Assembly (NCBI RefSeq): GCF_900128945.1
Contig: NZ_FQUD01000004.1
Span: forward strand, 806,001 to 870,000
DNA length: 64,000 nucleotides
From: Chryseobacterium sp. OV279
GTDB taxonomy: Bacteria > Bacteroidota > Bacteroidia > Flavobacteriales > Weeksellaceae
Reading direction: 5' to 3'
Of this stretch, positions 34,847-44,044 are shown piece by piece (the stretch's first letter is position 1; every line of letters begins with the position of its first letter). The notes under the pieces were generated by a model that saw only the letters and a list, made by a program, of their open reading frames with translations, made no database searches and had not been told where the DNA came from. Position numbers and translations under genes: made by a program.

Positions 34847-37144
34847 CTATTTCTTCGCCTTTGCACTCATATAAAAAGTAAGTTTTCCACCCGCTGTAAT
34901 CTCGGAATGTTTTAGGATAAAATTCTTAATCTCTTTCCCATTCAGAAGAATCTTTTCCACATATACATTCTTCGGACTTTGATTGATGGCTTCAATTTCA
35001 AAAGTCTTTCCGTTTTCAAGATTCAAAACCGCATGATCCACGGCCGGACTTCCAATGGAGTAATCTTCAGAACCCGGAGCTACCGGATAAAATCCAAGCG
35101 AGCTTAAAATATACCATGCACTCATTTGTCCAGCATCGTCATTTCCTCCAAGGCCATCCGGTGTTGCTTTATACTGCATTTCTAAAATACGGCGGATCTG
35201 AGTCTGGGTTTTCCATGGCTGTCCTGCCCAGTTGTAGAAGTAAGCAACATGGTGAGCCGGTTCGTTTCCGTGAACATAGCCACCGATAATTCCTTCGCGG
35301 GTAATATCTTCTGTATCGGCGAAGAATTCATCGGGAAGATGCATGGTGAAAAGTTCGTCCAGTTTTGAAGCGAATTTTTTCTTTCCGCCCATCATCTGCA
35401 TTAAACCATCAGGATTTTGAGGGACAAAAAAGCTGTAGTTCCAGGAATTTCCTTCGATGAAACCCTGTCCGTGGGTGCTTAGAACATCAAAATCTTTTTT
35501 GAAACTTCCGTCTGCTAATCTGGGACGCATAAATCCGGCTTTTGGATCAAAATTATTTTTCCAGTTTTCAGAACGTTTGATAAACTGATTATAGATTTCT
35601 GTTTCGCCTAAATGTTTGGCCAGCTGAGCAATCGCCCAGTCGTCATAAGCATATTCCAACGTATTGGAAACAGAAGTTCCGTTTTTTTCGGCTGGGATAT
35701 AGCCCATATCGATATAATATCCAATACCTTCATAATCTCTTTTGTTGGCCGTTGCGATACACGCTTTCAATACTTCTTTAGGATCACCGTTGTAGTTTCC
35801 TTTGATCACAGCATCTGCGGCTACACTTACACTGTGATAACCGCTCATACACCAGTTGTCGTTGGCATAATGCGACCATATCGGAAGCATTTTCATGGAA
35901 AACTGATCATAATGGGCCATCATCGATTTAACCATATCATTATTTCGTTTTGGCTGGATGATATTAAAGAATGGGTGAAGGGCCCGGTACGTATCCCAGA
36001 TGGAGAACGTTGTATAATTGGTAAAACCTTCCGCTTTGTGGATATTCTGATCCAGACCTTTATACTCTCCATTGATATCCATATACGTAGTAGGGCTGAT
36101 GAACGTATGATACATCGCGGTATAGAAATTTGTCTTTTCAGTCTCAGAACCTTTGATGACGATTTTATTCAGTTCTTTATTCCAGTTTTCCTGGGCTTTT
36201 GCTTTGATTTGGTCAAAAGATAGACTTCCTGTTTCTTTTTCAAGATTTTCCAGTGCATTGGTCTTGCTTACCGGAGAAATGGCTAGCTTTACTTCAACCG
36301 CTTCATTTTCCTGAGTATCAAAATCAAAATACATTTTCAGGTTTTTGCCCGCGATCTCGGGAAAGTTTTTATTCTGATCAAATTTTCTCCAGAATCCTCT
36401 GTATACCTGAGGTCCGTCAAAATTTTTCTGTCCGTAAGATTTAAAAGGTTTTGAGAATTTCATCGCGAAATAAACCGTTCTGGTTCTAGCCCAGCCATTG
36501 GTCTGGCGATAACCGGTCACTGTTCCGTCGTTTTCTACCCGAACGTAGGTCCATACATTTTTACCTTCGTAATTATAAATTCCTGCCGTCAGATCTAAAA
36601 TAATATGGGACTGATCAGACTTTGGAAAGGTATAACGGTGAACTCCGGTTCTTGTGGAAGCCGTCAGTTCTGCTAGAATATTGTGATCATCAAGCTTAAC
36701 TTTATAATATCCGGCTTCTGCTTTTTCATTTTCATGGGAAAATCTGCTTCTGTAGCCGTTTTCAGGATTTGATGCAGTTCCCGGATTAAGTTGCAGTTTA
36801 CCAACAGTTGGCATTATCAGGAAGTCTCCAAGGTCAGAATGTCCTGTTCCGCTGAAGTGTGTTGAGCTGAAGCCTACGATGGTCTTGTCTTCATAGCGGT
36901 AACCTGCGCAGTATTTATAAACCTCGCCGTTGTATTTGCCATTGAGTTCATAAGAAATAGTGTCCGTTTCCGGGCTCAGCTGTACAGCTCCGAAAGGAAC
37001 GGTGGCTCCGGGATAGGTGTGCCCCATCTTTTCGGTCCCGATTAATGGATTGACGTATTGTATTAATCTCTCAAATTTTTGGGCTTTAAGATGCAACCCA
37101 AAAAATAAAAGGAATAGAAAAACAGTAGTTCCGTGATTTTTCAT
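34847..37144 (-). CDS. Glycoside hydrolase family 92, alpha-mannosidase-like
   Basis: 765 residues with a signal peptide (cleavage near HLKAQ). GH92 enzymes are calcium-dependent exo-acting alpha-mannosidases that invert configuration. Family signatures: VNPLIGTEKMGHTYPGATVP at the start of the N-terminal beta-sandwich, FSSTHFSGTGHSDLGDF, SIWDTYRALHPFF, and GNDDAGQMSAWYILSSLGFY in the (alpha/alpha)6 barrel. Periplasmic or surface location is likely. It would remove mannose from glycoprotein N-glycans or yeast mannan. No SusC/SusD pair is adjacent, so it is not in a standard polysaccharide-utilisation locus. Confidence 0.92.
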   Translation of the reverse strand: MKNHGTTVFLFLLFFGLHLKAQKFERLIQYVNPLIGTEKMGHTYPGATVPFGAVQLSPETDTISYELNGKYNGEVYKYCAGYRYEDKTIVGFSSTHFSGTGHSDLGDFLIMPTVGKLQLNPGTASNPENGYRSRFSHENEKAEAGYYKVKLDDHNILAELTASTRTGVHRYTFPKSDQSHIILDLTAGIYNYEGKNVWTYVRVENDGTVTGYRQTNGWARTRTVYFAMKFSKPFKSYGQKNFDGPQVYRGFWRKFDQNKNFPEIAGKNLKMYFDFDTQENEAVEVKLAISPVSKTNALENLEKETGSLSFDQIKAKAQENWNKELNKIVIKGSETEKTNFYTAMYHTFISPTTYMDINGEYKGLDQNIHKAEGFTNYTTFSIWDTYRALHPFFNIIQPKRNNDMVKSMMAHYDQFSMKMLPIWSHYANDNWCMSGYHSVSVAADAVIKGNYNGDPKEVLKACIATANKRDYEGIGYYIDMGYIPAEKNGTSVSNTLEYAYDDWAIAQLAKHLGETEIYNQFIKRSENWKNNFDPKAGFMRPRLADGSFKKDFDVLSTHGQGFIEGNSWNYSFFVPQNPDGLMQMMGGKKKFASKLDELFTMHLPDEFFADTEDITREGIIGGYVHGNEPAHHVAYFYNWAGQPWKTQTQIRRILEMQYKATPDGLGGNDDAGQMSAWYILSSLGFYPVAPGSEDYSIGSPAVDHAVLNLENGKTFEIEAINQSPKNVYVEKILLNGKEIKNFILKHSEITAGGKLTFYMSAKAKK

Positions 37145-37450
37145 TAAAGATTCATTTTCAAAGTTTAAAATTAATTAAAAATCAAAGAATAATGTGTTAT
37201 CGTTGTAATTTAGAAATTCCAGGATCTGTTTTAACCTGAGTTTGGGATAAAATATTCCCGTTGTTATTATCAGGTAAGGAAGCCAGAAGCTCGAAGAGGG
37301 AAGTTATTGAAGTCCACAGATAGAAATAAAAGGTATTTTTATTAATTTTTTTAAACCTACTTCAATAGATTTAAAATGAATTGGCAAATACTTACCCGTA
37401 TAGTAACTTCCATCCTCCATCTTCCATCTTCCAATCTTTTTAATCCTCAT
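37145..37450. other. 306-bp gene-free region with purine-rich repeat ends
   Basis: From about 37276 to 37440, a left end with GGAAGCCAGAAGCTCGAAG and GGGAAGTTATTG faces a right end with AGTAACTTCCATCCTCC and CATCTTCCAATC, roughly inverted. Similar purine-rich words occur at 41288, 44911 and 46410. No coding frame was seen. Confidence 0.45.
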
Positions 37451-38143
37451 TTATTTTTTTTCAGAAAAACGAAAGCCTATTCCGTGCAGATTTTCAATTA
37501 AAATAGTCTGCTCATCCGCCAGTACTTTTCGCAGGCGGGAAATAAATACATCCAGACTTCGTCCCATAAAATAGTCATCGTCTCCCCAGATCGCTTTCAG
37601 AATGTCCTGTCTTTTGACAACAATATTCTTGTGGCGGATAAAATATAGAAGCAGTTCAGATTCTCTTTGGGTAAGCGTGATGCTGTTTTCAGGATCCCGC
37701 AGCGTATAATTCTTGGGGTCAAAATCATATTTCCCGACTTTATATTGTGCCGGGGATGGATTGGTTTTCTTGGTGCGTTTAAGGAAAACTTCGATTTTAA
37801 GGATCAGTTCTTCGATGCTGAAAGGTTTTACCAGATAATCATCGGCCCCGATTTTCAGCCCTTTGATTCTGTCTTCTTTTAAAGTTTTTGCAGAAATGAA
37901 AATAATAGGAATGTCTGAATTTTTATTGCGGATGTGCTCTGCCAGTTCAAATCCGTTGAGTCCCGGCATCATAATATCCAGCAGACAGATGTCAAAACTC
38001 TGGCTGTTGAATGCATCAAGTGCAGATTTTCCATCCGGGTAACAGTTGATGTCATAATAACTTTCCAGGCTGTCCTGAATCAGGAAGGCTATCGTTTCGT
38101 CATCTTCTGCATATAAAATTTTAGATTTCTCCATACGTACCAT
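37451..38143 (-). CDS. OmpR-family response regulator (pair 1)
   Basis: 230 residues. The receiver domain has the acidic pair in YAEDDET, phospho-acceptor Asp56 (LLDIMMPG), and Lys in LVKPFSIEE. The C-terminal winged helix (about 135-230) contains LTQRESELLLYFIRHKN and RSLDVFISRLRKVLAD. The first ATG at 38143 and the ATG at 38134 are both possible; the second gives the more usual N-terminus (MEKSKIL). It begins eight bases after its kinase ends, in one operon. Targets unknown. Confidence 0.92.
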   Translation of the reverse strand: MVRMEKSKILYAEDDETIAFLIQDSLESYYDINCYPDGKSALDAFNSQSFDICLLDIMMPGLNGFELAEHIRNKNSDIPIIFISAKTLKEDRIKGLKIGADDYLVKPFSIEELILKIEVFLKRTKKTNPSPAQYKVGKYDFDPKNYTLRDPENSITLTQRESELLLYFIRHKNIVVKRQDILKAIWGDDDYFMGRSLDVFISRLRKVLADEQTILIENLHGIGFRFSEKK

Positions 38144-38151
38144 GATTAAAT

Positions 38152-39399
38152 TTAAGACGGGAAAAAGAGTGTCGTGGTAATTCCTTTATCAGCATTATTT
38201 TCAACTGAAATTTTCCAGTTGTGCTGCTGGACGATTTTTTTTACATAAAATAATCCCAATCCAAAGCCATTGACTTCTTCACTCTTTCTGGTATTTACCC
38301 TGTAAAATTTGTCAAAAATATGAGGAATATTTTTAACAGGGATTCCCATTCCGTTGTCTTTAAACTTTAAATATAAACCTTTTGGATCTTTATAGGCTGA
38401 AATGGCGATCTGAGGATTGTTTTCACAGTACTTTACGGAATTGTCCAAAATGTTGTAAATGATATTCGTAAAGTGAAATTCATCTGCCATGACGGAGAAA
38501 CTGTTTTCGATGTCTATATCGATCGACATATTTTCATTATTCTGCTGAATGGTGTCAGCAATTTCCTGAATAAACGGAAGCAGTATGATTTTCTGAGGTT
38601 TTAATGACAGTCCGGAGGTGTCGTTTTTAGCGATATTCAGTATTTTTTCAATATGATTATTAAGCTTGTAGCTTTGATTGATAATGATGGACGTGTAGGT
38701 TTGTAGTTTTGGATTTTCCTGTACAATATTCTGCTTGTTGAGCGATTCCGAAGCCAGAAGGATGGAAGAAAGGGGCGTTTTAAACTCGTGGGTCATATTA
38801 TTGATGAAGTCGCGCTGCAGTTCTGAGAATTTTTTTTGCTGAATAATAGTGTAGATAGAATAGACATAAACCAGAAGAATGATAATAAGGGCAAAAGTAA
38901 GCACATACCAAAATCTTAATGAACTGATAAGATAAGTGGTTTTATCGGGAAAACGGATGGAAAAATAATAGATCAGATTTTTATGCTTTGGAAAATTAAT
39001 CACCTTATCACTGGGGCTTTCCTGATTTTTCGACATATACTTTCCATACACCATTTTATCGCTGTGACAATTATATAAGGCATATACGTAATCTGTGTTC
39101 ACCTGGAAACGGGTGAATTCTGTTTTCAGATAGTGTTCCAGAACGACAGGATGAAATTCATTATTTGTATTAACTACATAATAATCGTTGGCAATAATCT
39201 GTACCGGATTTTCAGTGAAAGAAGTTTTTCCACCGGATAATTTTTCGGCCACTTCCATTAAGGCAATATTTACTTTCTGGTTGAATTTTTTATCTTCAAG
39301 ATTATAAGCCTGCCGGGTCCAGAGAAGCTGTGCTATTAAAATCCCAATAATAGCAATGAATCCCAGCGTTATAATAATATTGAGTTTTTTGATTTTCAT
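38152..39399 (-). CDS. Sensor histidine kinase (pair 1)
   Basis: 415 residues from the ATG at 39399; a longer TTG frame to 39411 is unlikely because a -7 box lies at 39419-39426. Membrane helix at about 7-27, periplasmic sensor to about 165, second membrane helix at about 168-188, then HisKA (MTHEFKTPLSSILLASES, phospho-His in HEFK) and HATPase (ILDNSVKYC, DNGMGIP, GFGLGLFYVKKIV). It faces a divergently read DUF1573 gene, a plausible target. Confidence 0.92.
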   Translation of the reverse strand: MKIKKLNIIITLGFIAIIGILIAQLLWTRQAYNLEDKKFNQKVNIALMEVAEKLSGGKTSFTENPVQIIANDYYVVNTNNEFHPVVLEHYLKTEFTRFQVNTDYVYALYNCHSDKMVYGKYMSKNQESPSDKVINFPKHKNLIYYFSIRFPDKTTYLISSLRFWYVLTFALIIILLVYVYSIYTIIQQKKFSELQRDFINNMTHEFKTPLSSILLASESLNKQNIVQENPKLQTYTSIIINQSYKLNNHIEKILNIAKNDTSGLSLKPQKIILLPFIQEIADTIQQNNENMSIDIDIENSFSVMADEFHFTNIIYNILDNSVKYCENNPQIAISAYKDPKGLYLKFKDNGMGIPVKNIPHIFDKFYRVNTRKSEEVNGFGLGLFYVKKIVQQHNWKISVENNADKGITTTLFFPS

Positions 39400-39418
39400 T
39401 TCCTGAAGCAATATTATC

Positions 39419-39426
39419 CAAAAATA
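39419..39426 (-). promoter_or_regulatory. -7 box for kinase/regulator pair 1
   Basis: TATTTTTG on the minus strand, 19 bases before ATG 39399; supports the shorter kinase start. Confidence 0.5.
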
Positions 39427-39484
39427 TCTATTTATCTTTGATCATTAACAACTCGTTAACAAATGTTTGATAGTGATTAACAAG

Positions 39485-39511
39485 TTGTATGAATGATCCG
39501 CTCTATATTTG
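39485..39511 (+). promoter_or_regulatory. Promoter of the DUF1573 gene
   Basis: TTG (39485-39487), 16 bases, TATATTTG (39504-39511). The apparent TTG start at 39509 is the end of this box, so translation starts at ATG 39572. Confidence 0.55.
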
Positions 39512-39571
39512 CTATATCAAAAAATAATAACCGATTCTTTTGATTTTTTATTAACTATTAAATATATACTC

Positions 39572-39982
39572 ATGAAAAAATTACAAATCTCAGCGCTTTT
39601 AGCAGTACTTGCTTTCTCTCCGTTTTACGCGAACGTATTTCCTGGTGAAACAGTTTCTATCGTAAGAACAGTTGCAGATGCCATTAAATGGAAATCAGAA
39701 TCTATAGACGTAGGAAATATTCCTCAGGGAAAACCAAAAACAATCAGATTCGAATTTACAAATACCTCTTCAAAACCAATCGTTATTGAAAATGTAGCTC
39801 CATCTTGTGGATGTACAACTGCAGACTACACTAAAACGCCTATTCTTCCGGGGAAAAAAGGATTTGTAGAAGCTAGCTACAACGCAGCAGCGGCTGGTTC
39901 ATTCATGAAAACAGTAAATGTGACTACAAGCGAAAGCAAAACACCTAAAACTCTTTCATTCAAAGGAGTGGTAGTTGCATAA
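39572..39982 (+). CDS. Secreted DUF1573 protein
   Basis: 136 residues from the ATG at 39572, with a signal peptide ending near PFYANV. An in-frame TTG 63 bases upstream belongs to the promoter. The mature part is an Ig-like DUF1573 domain: IDVGNIPQGKPKTIRFEFTN, APSCGCTTADYTKTPILPGK (two Cys in SCGC, a family hallmark) and VEASYNAAAAG. Probably periplasmic; the role of the family is unknown. A strong terminator follows. It is divergent from sensor kinase pair 1. Confidence 0.88.
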   Translation: MKKLQISALLAVLAFSPFYANVFPGETVSIVRTVADAIKWKSESIDVGNIPQGKPKTIRFEFTNTSSKPIVIENVAPSCGCTTADYTKTPILPGKKGFVEASYNAAAAGSFMKTVNVTTSESKTPKTLSFKGVVVA

Positions 39983-40018
39983 TCAGTTTTTATAACAGAC
40001 AGTCATAATAAATCCAGC

Positions 40019-40049
40019 AACCCTGTAATCCGTTACGGGGTTGTTTTTT
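40019..40049 (+). terminator. Rho-independent terminator
   Basis: AACCCTGTAA (40019-40028), loop TCCG, TTACGGGGTT (40033-40042), then GTTTTTT. Confidence 0.88.
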
Positions 40050-40070
40050 ATTTTTAGAAATTGCATTGGA

Positions 40071-40103
40071 ATCCGTGTCAAGGTTCTAAACCTTGACACG
40101 GAT
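40071..40103. repeat. Palindromic element, copy 1
   Basis: ATCCGTGTCAAGGTT (40071-40085) and AACCTTGACACGGAT (40089-40103), perfect 15-bp arms, centre CTA. It is related to 62939-62971 with paired changes in both arms. Confidence 0.85.
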
Positions 40104-40393
40104 AAACCATTCGCTTAATCAAATCGATCAGAGATCGATTCACCTTTGCAACCCTTATATTATTCGTAGTTAATGTAAAACTTTGCGTTTAAAAAAAGAC
40201 AGTCTATTTTCTCCAGCCTTTGCACCTGTTCACTTTTTCCAGCTTGAAATTATTTTTTATCTCAAATTCTATAACGCTGGTATTGTTTTTATCTCTGCAA
40301 AAGAGAATCACTATTTATAACATTATTATTTATCCCATTATTTTAAAGGGCATGAATTCAATATTTAGTATTTTTAGGAAAAAATAAGATCAT

Positions 40394-41275
40394 ATGAATT
40401 TATATACACAGCCAATGTTGCGCGAAGGTGCATTACAGGATAAAGTTGCTATTGTAACAGGAGGCGGAAGCGGCCTGGGAAAAGCAATGACCAAATATTT
40501 TCTGGAACTGGGAGCCAAAGTGGTGATCACTTCCCGTAATCTGGAAAAACTACAGGGGACTGCGAAAGAACTGGAAGAGGAAACCGGAGGAAAAGTTCTG
40601 TGTGTTGCCTGTGATGTGAGAAACTGGGATGAGGTGGAAGCGATGAAGGAAGCTGTGTTAAAAGAATTCGGAAGAATTGATATTCTGTTAAATAATGCAG
40701 CCGGAAATTTTATCTCACCTACAGAGAGACTGACTCATTCGGCTTTTGATTCTATTTTAGATATTGTTTTAAAAGGAACAAAAAACTGTACTCTTTCCAT
40801 CGGAAAATACTGGATCGATTCTAAAAGCCCTGGAACTGTTTTAAATATTGTGACTACTTATGCGTGGACAGGATCTGCTTATGTAGTTCCTTCAGCCTGT
40901 GCTAAAGCTGGTGTTCTGGCGATGACCAGATCTTTGGCTGTAGAGTGGGCCAAATACGGAATCCGTTTCAATGCAATCGCACCGGGACCTTTCCCTACGA
41001 AAGGAGCCTGGGACAGATTGCTTCCGGGAGATCTTCAGGAAAAATTTGACATGAGAAAAAAAGTTCCTTTGAGAAGAGTGGGAGAACATCAGGAGCTTGC
41101 GAATCTGGCGGCTTATCTGGTTTCAGATTATTCTGCCTACATGAATGGAGAAGTAGTAACTATAGACGGTGGCGAGTGGCTTCAGGGAGCTGGAGAATTC
41201 AATATGCTTGAAGATATTCCAAAAGAAATGTGGGATGCATTGGAAGCAATGATCAAAGCGAAAAAAACAAATTAA
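40394..41275 (+). CDS. SDR oxidoreductase resembling 2,4-dienoyl-CoA reductase
   Basis: 293 residues. NAD(P)-binding TGGGSGLGKA (residues 24-33) and NNAAGNF (about 103-109). The catalytic segment reads TTYAWTGSAYVVPSACAKAG: the usual YxxxK is replaced by SxxxK, with a Tyr 15 residues before the Lys. This is the arrangement of mitochondrial-type 2,4-dienoyl-CoA reductases, which also share VVPSA(C/S)AKAGV. It probably reduces dienoyl-CoA intermediates in beta-oxidation of unsaturated fatty acids. No other beta-oxidation genes adjoin. Confidence 0.88.
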   Translation: MNLYTQPMLREGALQDKVAIVTGGGSGLGKAMTKYFLELGAKVVITSRNLEKLQGTAKELEEETGGKVLCVACDVRNWDEVEAMKEAVLKEFGRIDILLNNAAGNFISPTERLTHSAFDSILDIVLKGTKNCTLSIGKYWIDSKSPGTVLNIVTTYAWTGSAYVVPSACAKAGVLAMTRSLAVEWAKYGIRFNAIAPGPFPTKGAWDRLLPGDLQEKFDMRKKVPLRRVGEHQELANLAAYLVSDYSAYMNGEVVTIDGGEWLQGAGEFNMLEDIPKEMWDALEAMIKAKKTN

Positions 41276-41349
41276 AATATTTTTAGTTGAAGAAGGCAGC
41301 AAGCCTGAAGCTGGAGGAGGGAAGATATTGAGACTCTAAAGAGAAACGT

Positions 41350-41384
41350 TAATCGTCAATTTTACTTCGTAAGTGAATGATGGT
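41350..41384. repeat. 35-bp dispersed repeat, copy C
   Basis: TAATCGTCAATTTTAC then TTCGTAAGTGAATGATGGT. The small hairpin reads TTAC-ttc-GTAA, where copy A has TTGC-ttt-GCAA: both sides changed together. Confidence 0.5.
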
Positions 41385-41510
41385 TTTTTGGTAAATATGA
41401 GATTTTAGACATGAGACACGATTCAAATATGCATCTCTCGAAACACTCAAACAACTCTGACTCTCAAACCCACTTAGAACTTCAATTCATTAAAATTTTT
41501 ATAAAAATAG

Positions 41511-41540
41511 CCCGGACTTGTAACGATTCCGGGTTTTTTT
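41511..41540 (+). terminator. Terminator hairpin upstream of the M1 peptidase
   Basis: CCCGGA (41511-41516) and TCCGGG (41528-41533) followed by eight T. Confidence 0.75.
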
Positions 41541-41575
41541 ATAACTTATCATAGGAACAGTATAAATTATACCCA

Positions 41576-43774
41576 ATGAATTATAAACTTCCAGGCCTTG
41601 TGGCAGCAGCGGCCCTATTCCTTTTTTCAGGATCTGCTTTAGCACAGGAAACACCGAAATACAGTTATGTAGAGGCATTCAAACCCTTCTTTTATCCTCA
41701 GACAGGTACAGAAACCCGTTCTGCAAGTGGACAGCCGGGACATGCGTACTGGCAGAATTCAGCAGATTATGATCTGAATGTAAGCCTTAACGAAGCGAAA
41801 AATGAAATCACCGGAACGGCTGATATCACTTATACCAACAACAGTCCGGACCAACTGGGTTTCCTATGGCTGCAGCTTGATCAGAATTTATTTGCAAAAG
41901 ATTCCCGTGGAAATGCAGTTGTTCCTCCATCAGGAAGCAGAAACGGAGCTCACGGCGAAGAACTGGAAGGCGGTTATAAAATTAAATCGGTAAAGCTGGA
42001 TGGGAAAGACGTAAAATACACGATTACGGATACCAGAATGCAGATTGATCTTCCCAAAGAACTGAAATCTAAAGGCGGTGTTGCTAAAATTAAAATCGAG
42101 TATACCTTTGTTTCTCCTGAATACGGATCCGACAGAATGGGTGTTCAGAAGACGAAAAACGGGAAAGTATTTACCATCGCTCAATGGTATCCGAGAATGT
42201 GTGTATACGATGATGTGATGGGCTGGAACACGCTTCCTTACGTTGGAGCATCAGAGTTTTATCTGGAATACGGGCATATTTCTGCGAATATTACAGTGCC
42301 TACCAATCATTATGTGGTAGCATCCGGCGAGCTTTTAAACTATAAAGAGGTTTACAGCAAAGAAGAAAATAACCGTTGGGAACAAGCCAGAAACAGTGAT
42401 AAAACAGTAATGATCCGGCCGGAATCTGAGATTGGGAAAAACCAGGCTTCAGGGACCAAAACATGGAAATTTAAAATAGATCAGACCCGTGATTTTGCAT
42501 GGGCTTCATCACCGGCATTTATTCTGGATGCTGCAAAAATAAACCTTCCAAGCGGTAAAAAATCTGTAGCTATATCAGCCTATCCGGCAGAAAGTGCAGG
42601 CGAAAAAGCGTGGGGAAGATCTACAGAATATACAAAGGCAGCCATTGAGCATTATTCTCAGAAATGGTACGAATACACTTATCCGGCAGCAACCAATGTA
42701 GCAGGAAACGAAGGCGGAATGGAATATCCGGGAATTGTATTTTGTCATATGGATTCTGCAGGGGAAGATCTTTGGGGAGTTACAGATCATGAGTTCGGGC
42801 ACAACTGGTTTCCAATGATCGTAGGTTCGAATGAAAGACTGTTTGCCTGGATGGATGAAGGCTTCAATACCTTTATCAACGAGTTATCCACAAAGGCTTT
42901 TAACAACGGAGAATACTATAGCAAGAAAAATATTGCGAGAGCCGGAGGTTTTATGATGGGAGATAATCTTGAGCCGATCATGGTAGGACCTGATAATATG
43001 AAGGAAAGAAGCATTGGAGCTTTGGCTTACTACAAGCCGGGAATGGGACTGCAGATTTTAAGAGAAACCATTTTAGGTCCTGAGAAATTTGACAAAGCTT
43101 TTAAAACGTATATCGACAGATGGGCTTTCAAACATCCTACACCATGGGATTTCTTCCATACGATGGAAAATGTTTCAGGAGAAGAACTAAACTGGTTCTG
43201 GAGAGGGTGGTTCATCAATAAATGGAAAATCGATCAGTCTGTAAAAGACGTGAAATATGTGAATGGCGACTTTAAGAACGGAGCCCAGATCATTGTTGAA
43301 AACCTTGGCCAGCTGCCGATGCCAACGACGGTTCAGGTGAAATTCAAAGACGGGACCAAACAGATCATGAAAATTCCGGTTGAGGTTTGGAAACGTAACA
43401 CGGAATGGTTGCTTAAAGTAAACTCAACTAAAGAAATTGATGAGGTGATGCTGGATCCGGATTCTATGATTCCTGATGTGAATGCAAAAAACAACGTATG
43501 GACTTCAGCACAGGCAAAACCTGTTGAAAAGATCAATGCAAAAGATTTTACAGGAACTTATTCTATGAAAGGAACATCGGTTAAGTTGGTTTTGTCAGAT
43601 AAAAATGGACAGATTTATACTAAAATTGGTGACCAGCAGGAATTTCCAATTGATTATGCAGGAAATAATCAGTTTACTTTTGAAGAAGGTGAAATAACAC
43701 TTGTTTTCAGTAAAGATAAAAAAGACGTTGCCTTTAAGCAGGGCGGAAGAGAATATAAATTTACGAAAGACTAA
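41576..43774 (+). CDS. Secreted M1-family metallopeptidase, long form
   Basis: 732 residues with signal peptide (cleavage near GSALAQ). An N-terminal M1 beta-domain precedes the thermolysin-like domain: GGMEYPGI (the exopeptidase GAMEN equivalent), HEFGHNWF with zinc ligands His405 and His409, and Glu428 in WMDEGFNTF. Residues of about 650-732 form an extra C-terminal beta domain (FTGTYSMKGTSVKLVL) absent from the second M1 gene of this window. Likely an aminopeptidase in the periplasm or outer membrane. Confidence 0.92.
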   Translation: MNYKLPGLVAAAALFLFSGSALAQETPKYSYVEAFKPFFYPQTGTETRSASGQPGHAYWQNSADYDLNVSLNEAKNEITGTADITYTNNSPDQLGFLWLQLDQNLFAKDSRGNAVVPPSGSRNGAHGEELEGGYKIKSVKLDGKDVKYTITDTRMQIDLPKELKSKGGVAKIKIEYTFVSPEYGSDRMGVQKTKNGKVFTIAQWYPRMCVYDDVMGWNTLPYVGASEFYLEYGHISANITVPTNHYVVASGELLNYKEVYSKEENNRWEQARNSDKTVMIRPESEIGKNQASGTKTWKFKIDQTRDFAWASSPAFILDAAKINLPSGKKSVAISAYPAESAGEKAWGRSTEYTKAAIEHYSQKWYEYTYPAATNVAGNEGGMEYPGIVFCHMDSAGEDLWGVTDHEFGHNWFPMIVGSNERLFAWMDEGFNTFINELSTKAFNNGEYYSKKNIARAGGFMMGDNLEPIMVGPDNMKERSIGALAYYKPGMGLQILRETILGPEKFDKAFKTYIDRWAFKHPTPWDFFHTMENVSGEELNWFWRGWFINKWKIDQSVKDVKYVNGDFKNGAQIIVENLGQLPMPTTVQVKFKDGTKQIMKIPVEVWKRNTEWLLKVNSTKEIDEVMLDPDSMIPDVNAKNNVWTSAQAKPVEKINAKDFTGTYSMKGTSVKLVLSDKNGQIYTKIGDQQEFPIDYAGNNQFTFEEGEITLVFSKDKKDVAFKQGGREYKFTKD

Positions 43775-43800
43775 AAACATAGCTTATTCCTATTGAGAGG

Positions 43801-43831
43801 CCTGAACTTCATTTGAAGTTCAGGTTTTTTT
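43801..43831 (+). terminator. Rho-independent terminator
   Basis: CCTGAACTTC, loop ATTT, GAAGTTCAGG, then seven T. Confidence 0.92.
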
Positions 43832-43856
43832 ATGAGTAATGAAGAGGAATAGACGT

Positions 43857-43891
43857 GAATGGTCAATTTTGCTGCGCAAGTGAAATGTGAA
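43857..43891. repeat. 35-bp dispersed repeat, copy B
   Basis: GAATGGTCAATTTTGC then TGCGCAAGTGAAATGTGAA; 31 of 35 bases match copy A at 18309. It is followed by AAAACTCATCATTTATAA (43926-43943), which recurs inverted at 51035-51052. Confidence 0.6.
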
Positions 43892-44012
43892 ATTCCCCAA
43901 CTCAGTGTCCTCTATCACAAAAGTCAAAACTCATCATTTATAACCTGTAACTCATCATTCATCACTTCCCAAAAATTAACACAAACCTCCATCAACTCTC
44001 AGAAAGATGTTC

Positions 44013-44020
44013 TATTTTTG
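44013..44020 (+). promoter_or_regulatory. -7 box for the EEP hydrolase gene
   Basis: TATTTTTG matches TAnnTTTG, 24 bases before the ATG; no clear -33 box. Confidence 0.45.
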
Positions 44021-44044
44021 TTATTGTAATTTAAAAATAGGACT

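Larger units (their letters stand above)
39983..40393. other. 411-bp gene-free region
   Basis: Holds the DUF1573 terminator, the palindrome at 40071-40103, CTTTGCGTTTAAAAAAA (also near 1351), and a likely promoter of the SDR gene (TATTTTTA at 40369-40376, one mismatch to TAnnTTTG). No coding frame was seen. Confidence 0.6.
41276..41575. other. 300-bp gene-free region with repeats
   Basis: A purine-rich block (about 41288-41333, AAGCTGGAGGAGGGAAG), a 35-bp repeat copy (41350-41384), then a terminator hairpin (41511-41540) placed 240 bases after the SDR gene. No coding frame was seen. Confidence 0.5.

Noticed and set aside
42886..42894. DnaA-box-like TTATCCACA inside the M1 peptidase gene (another near 47752 in a kinase gene)
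   Set aside because: Isolated single boxes inside coding sequence, no cluster and no AT-rich element.
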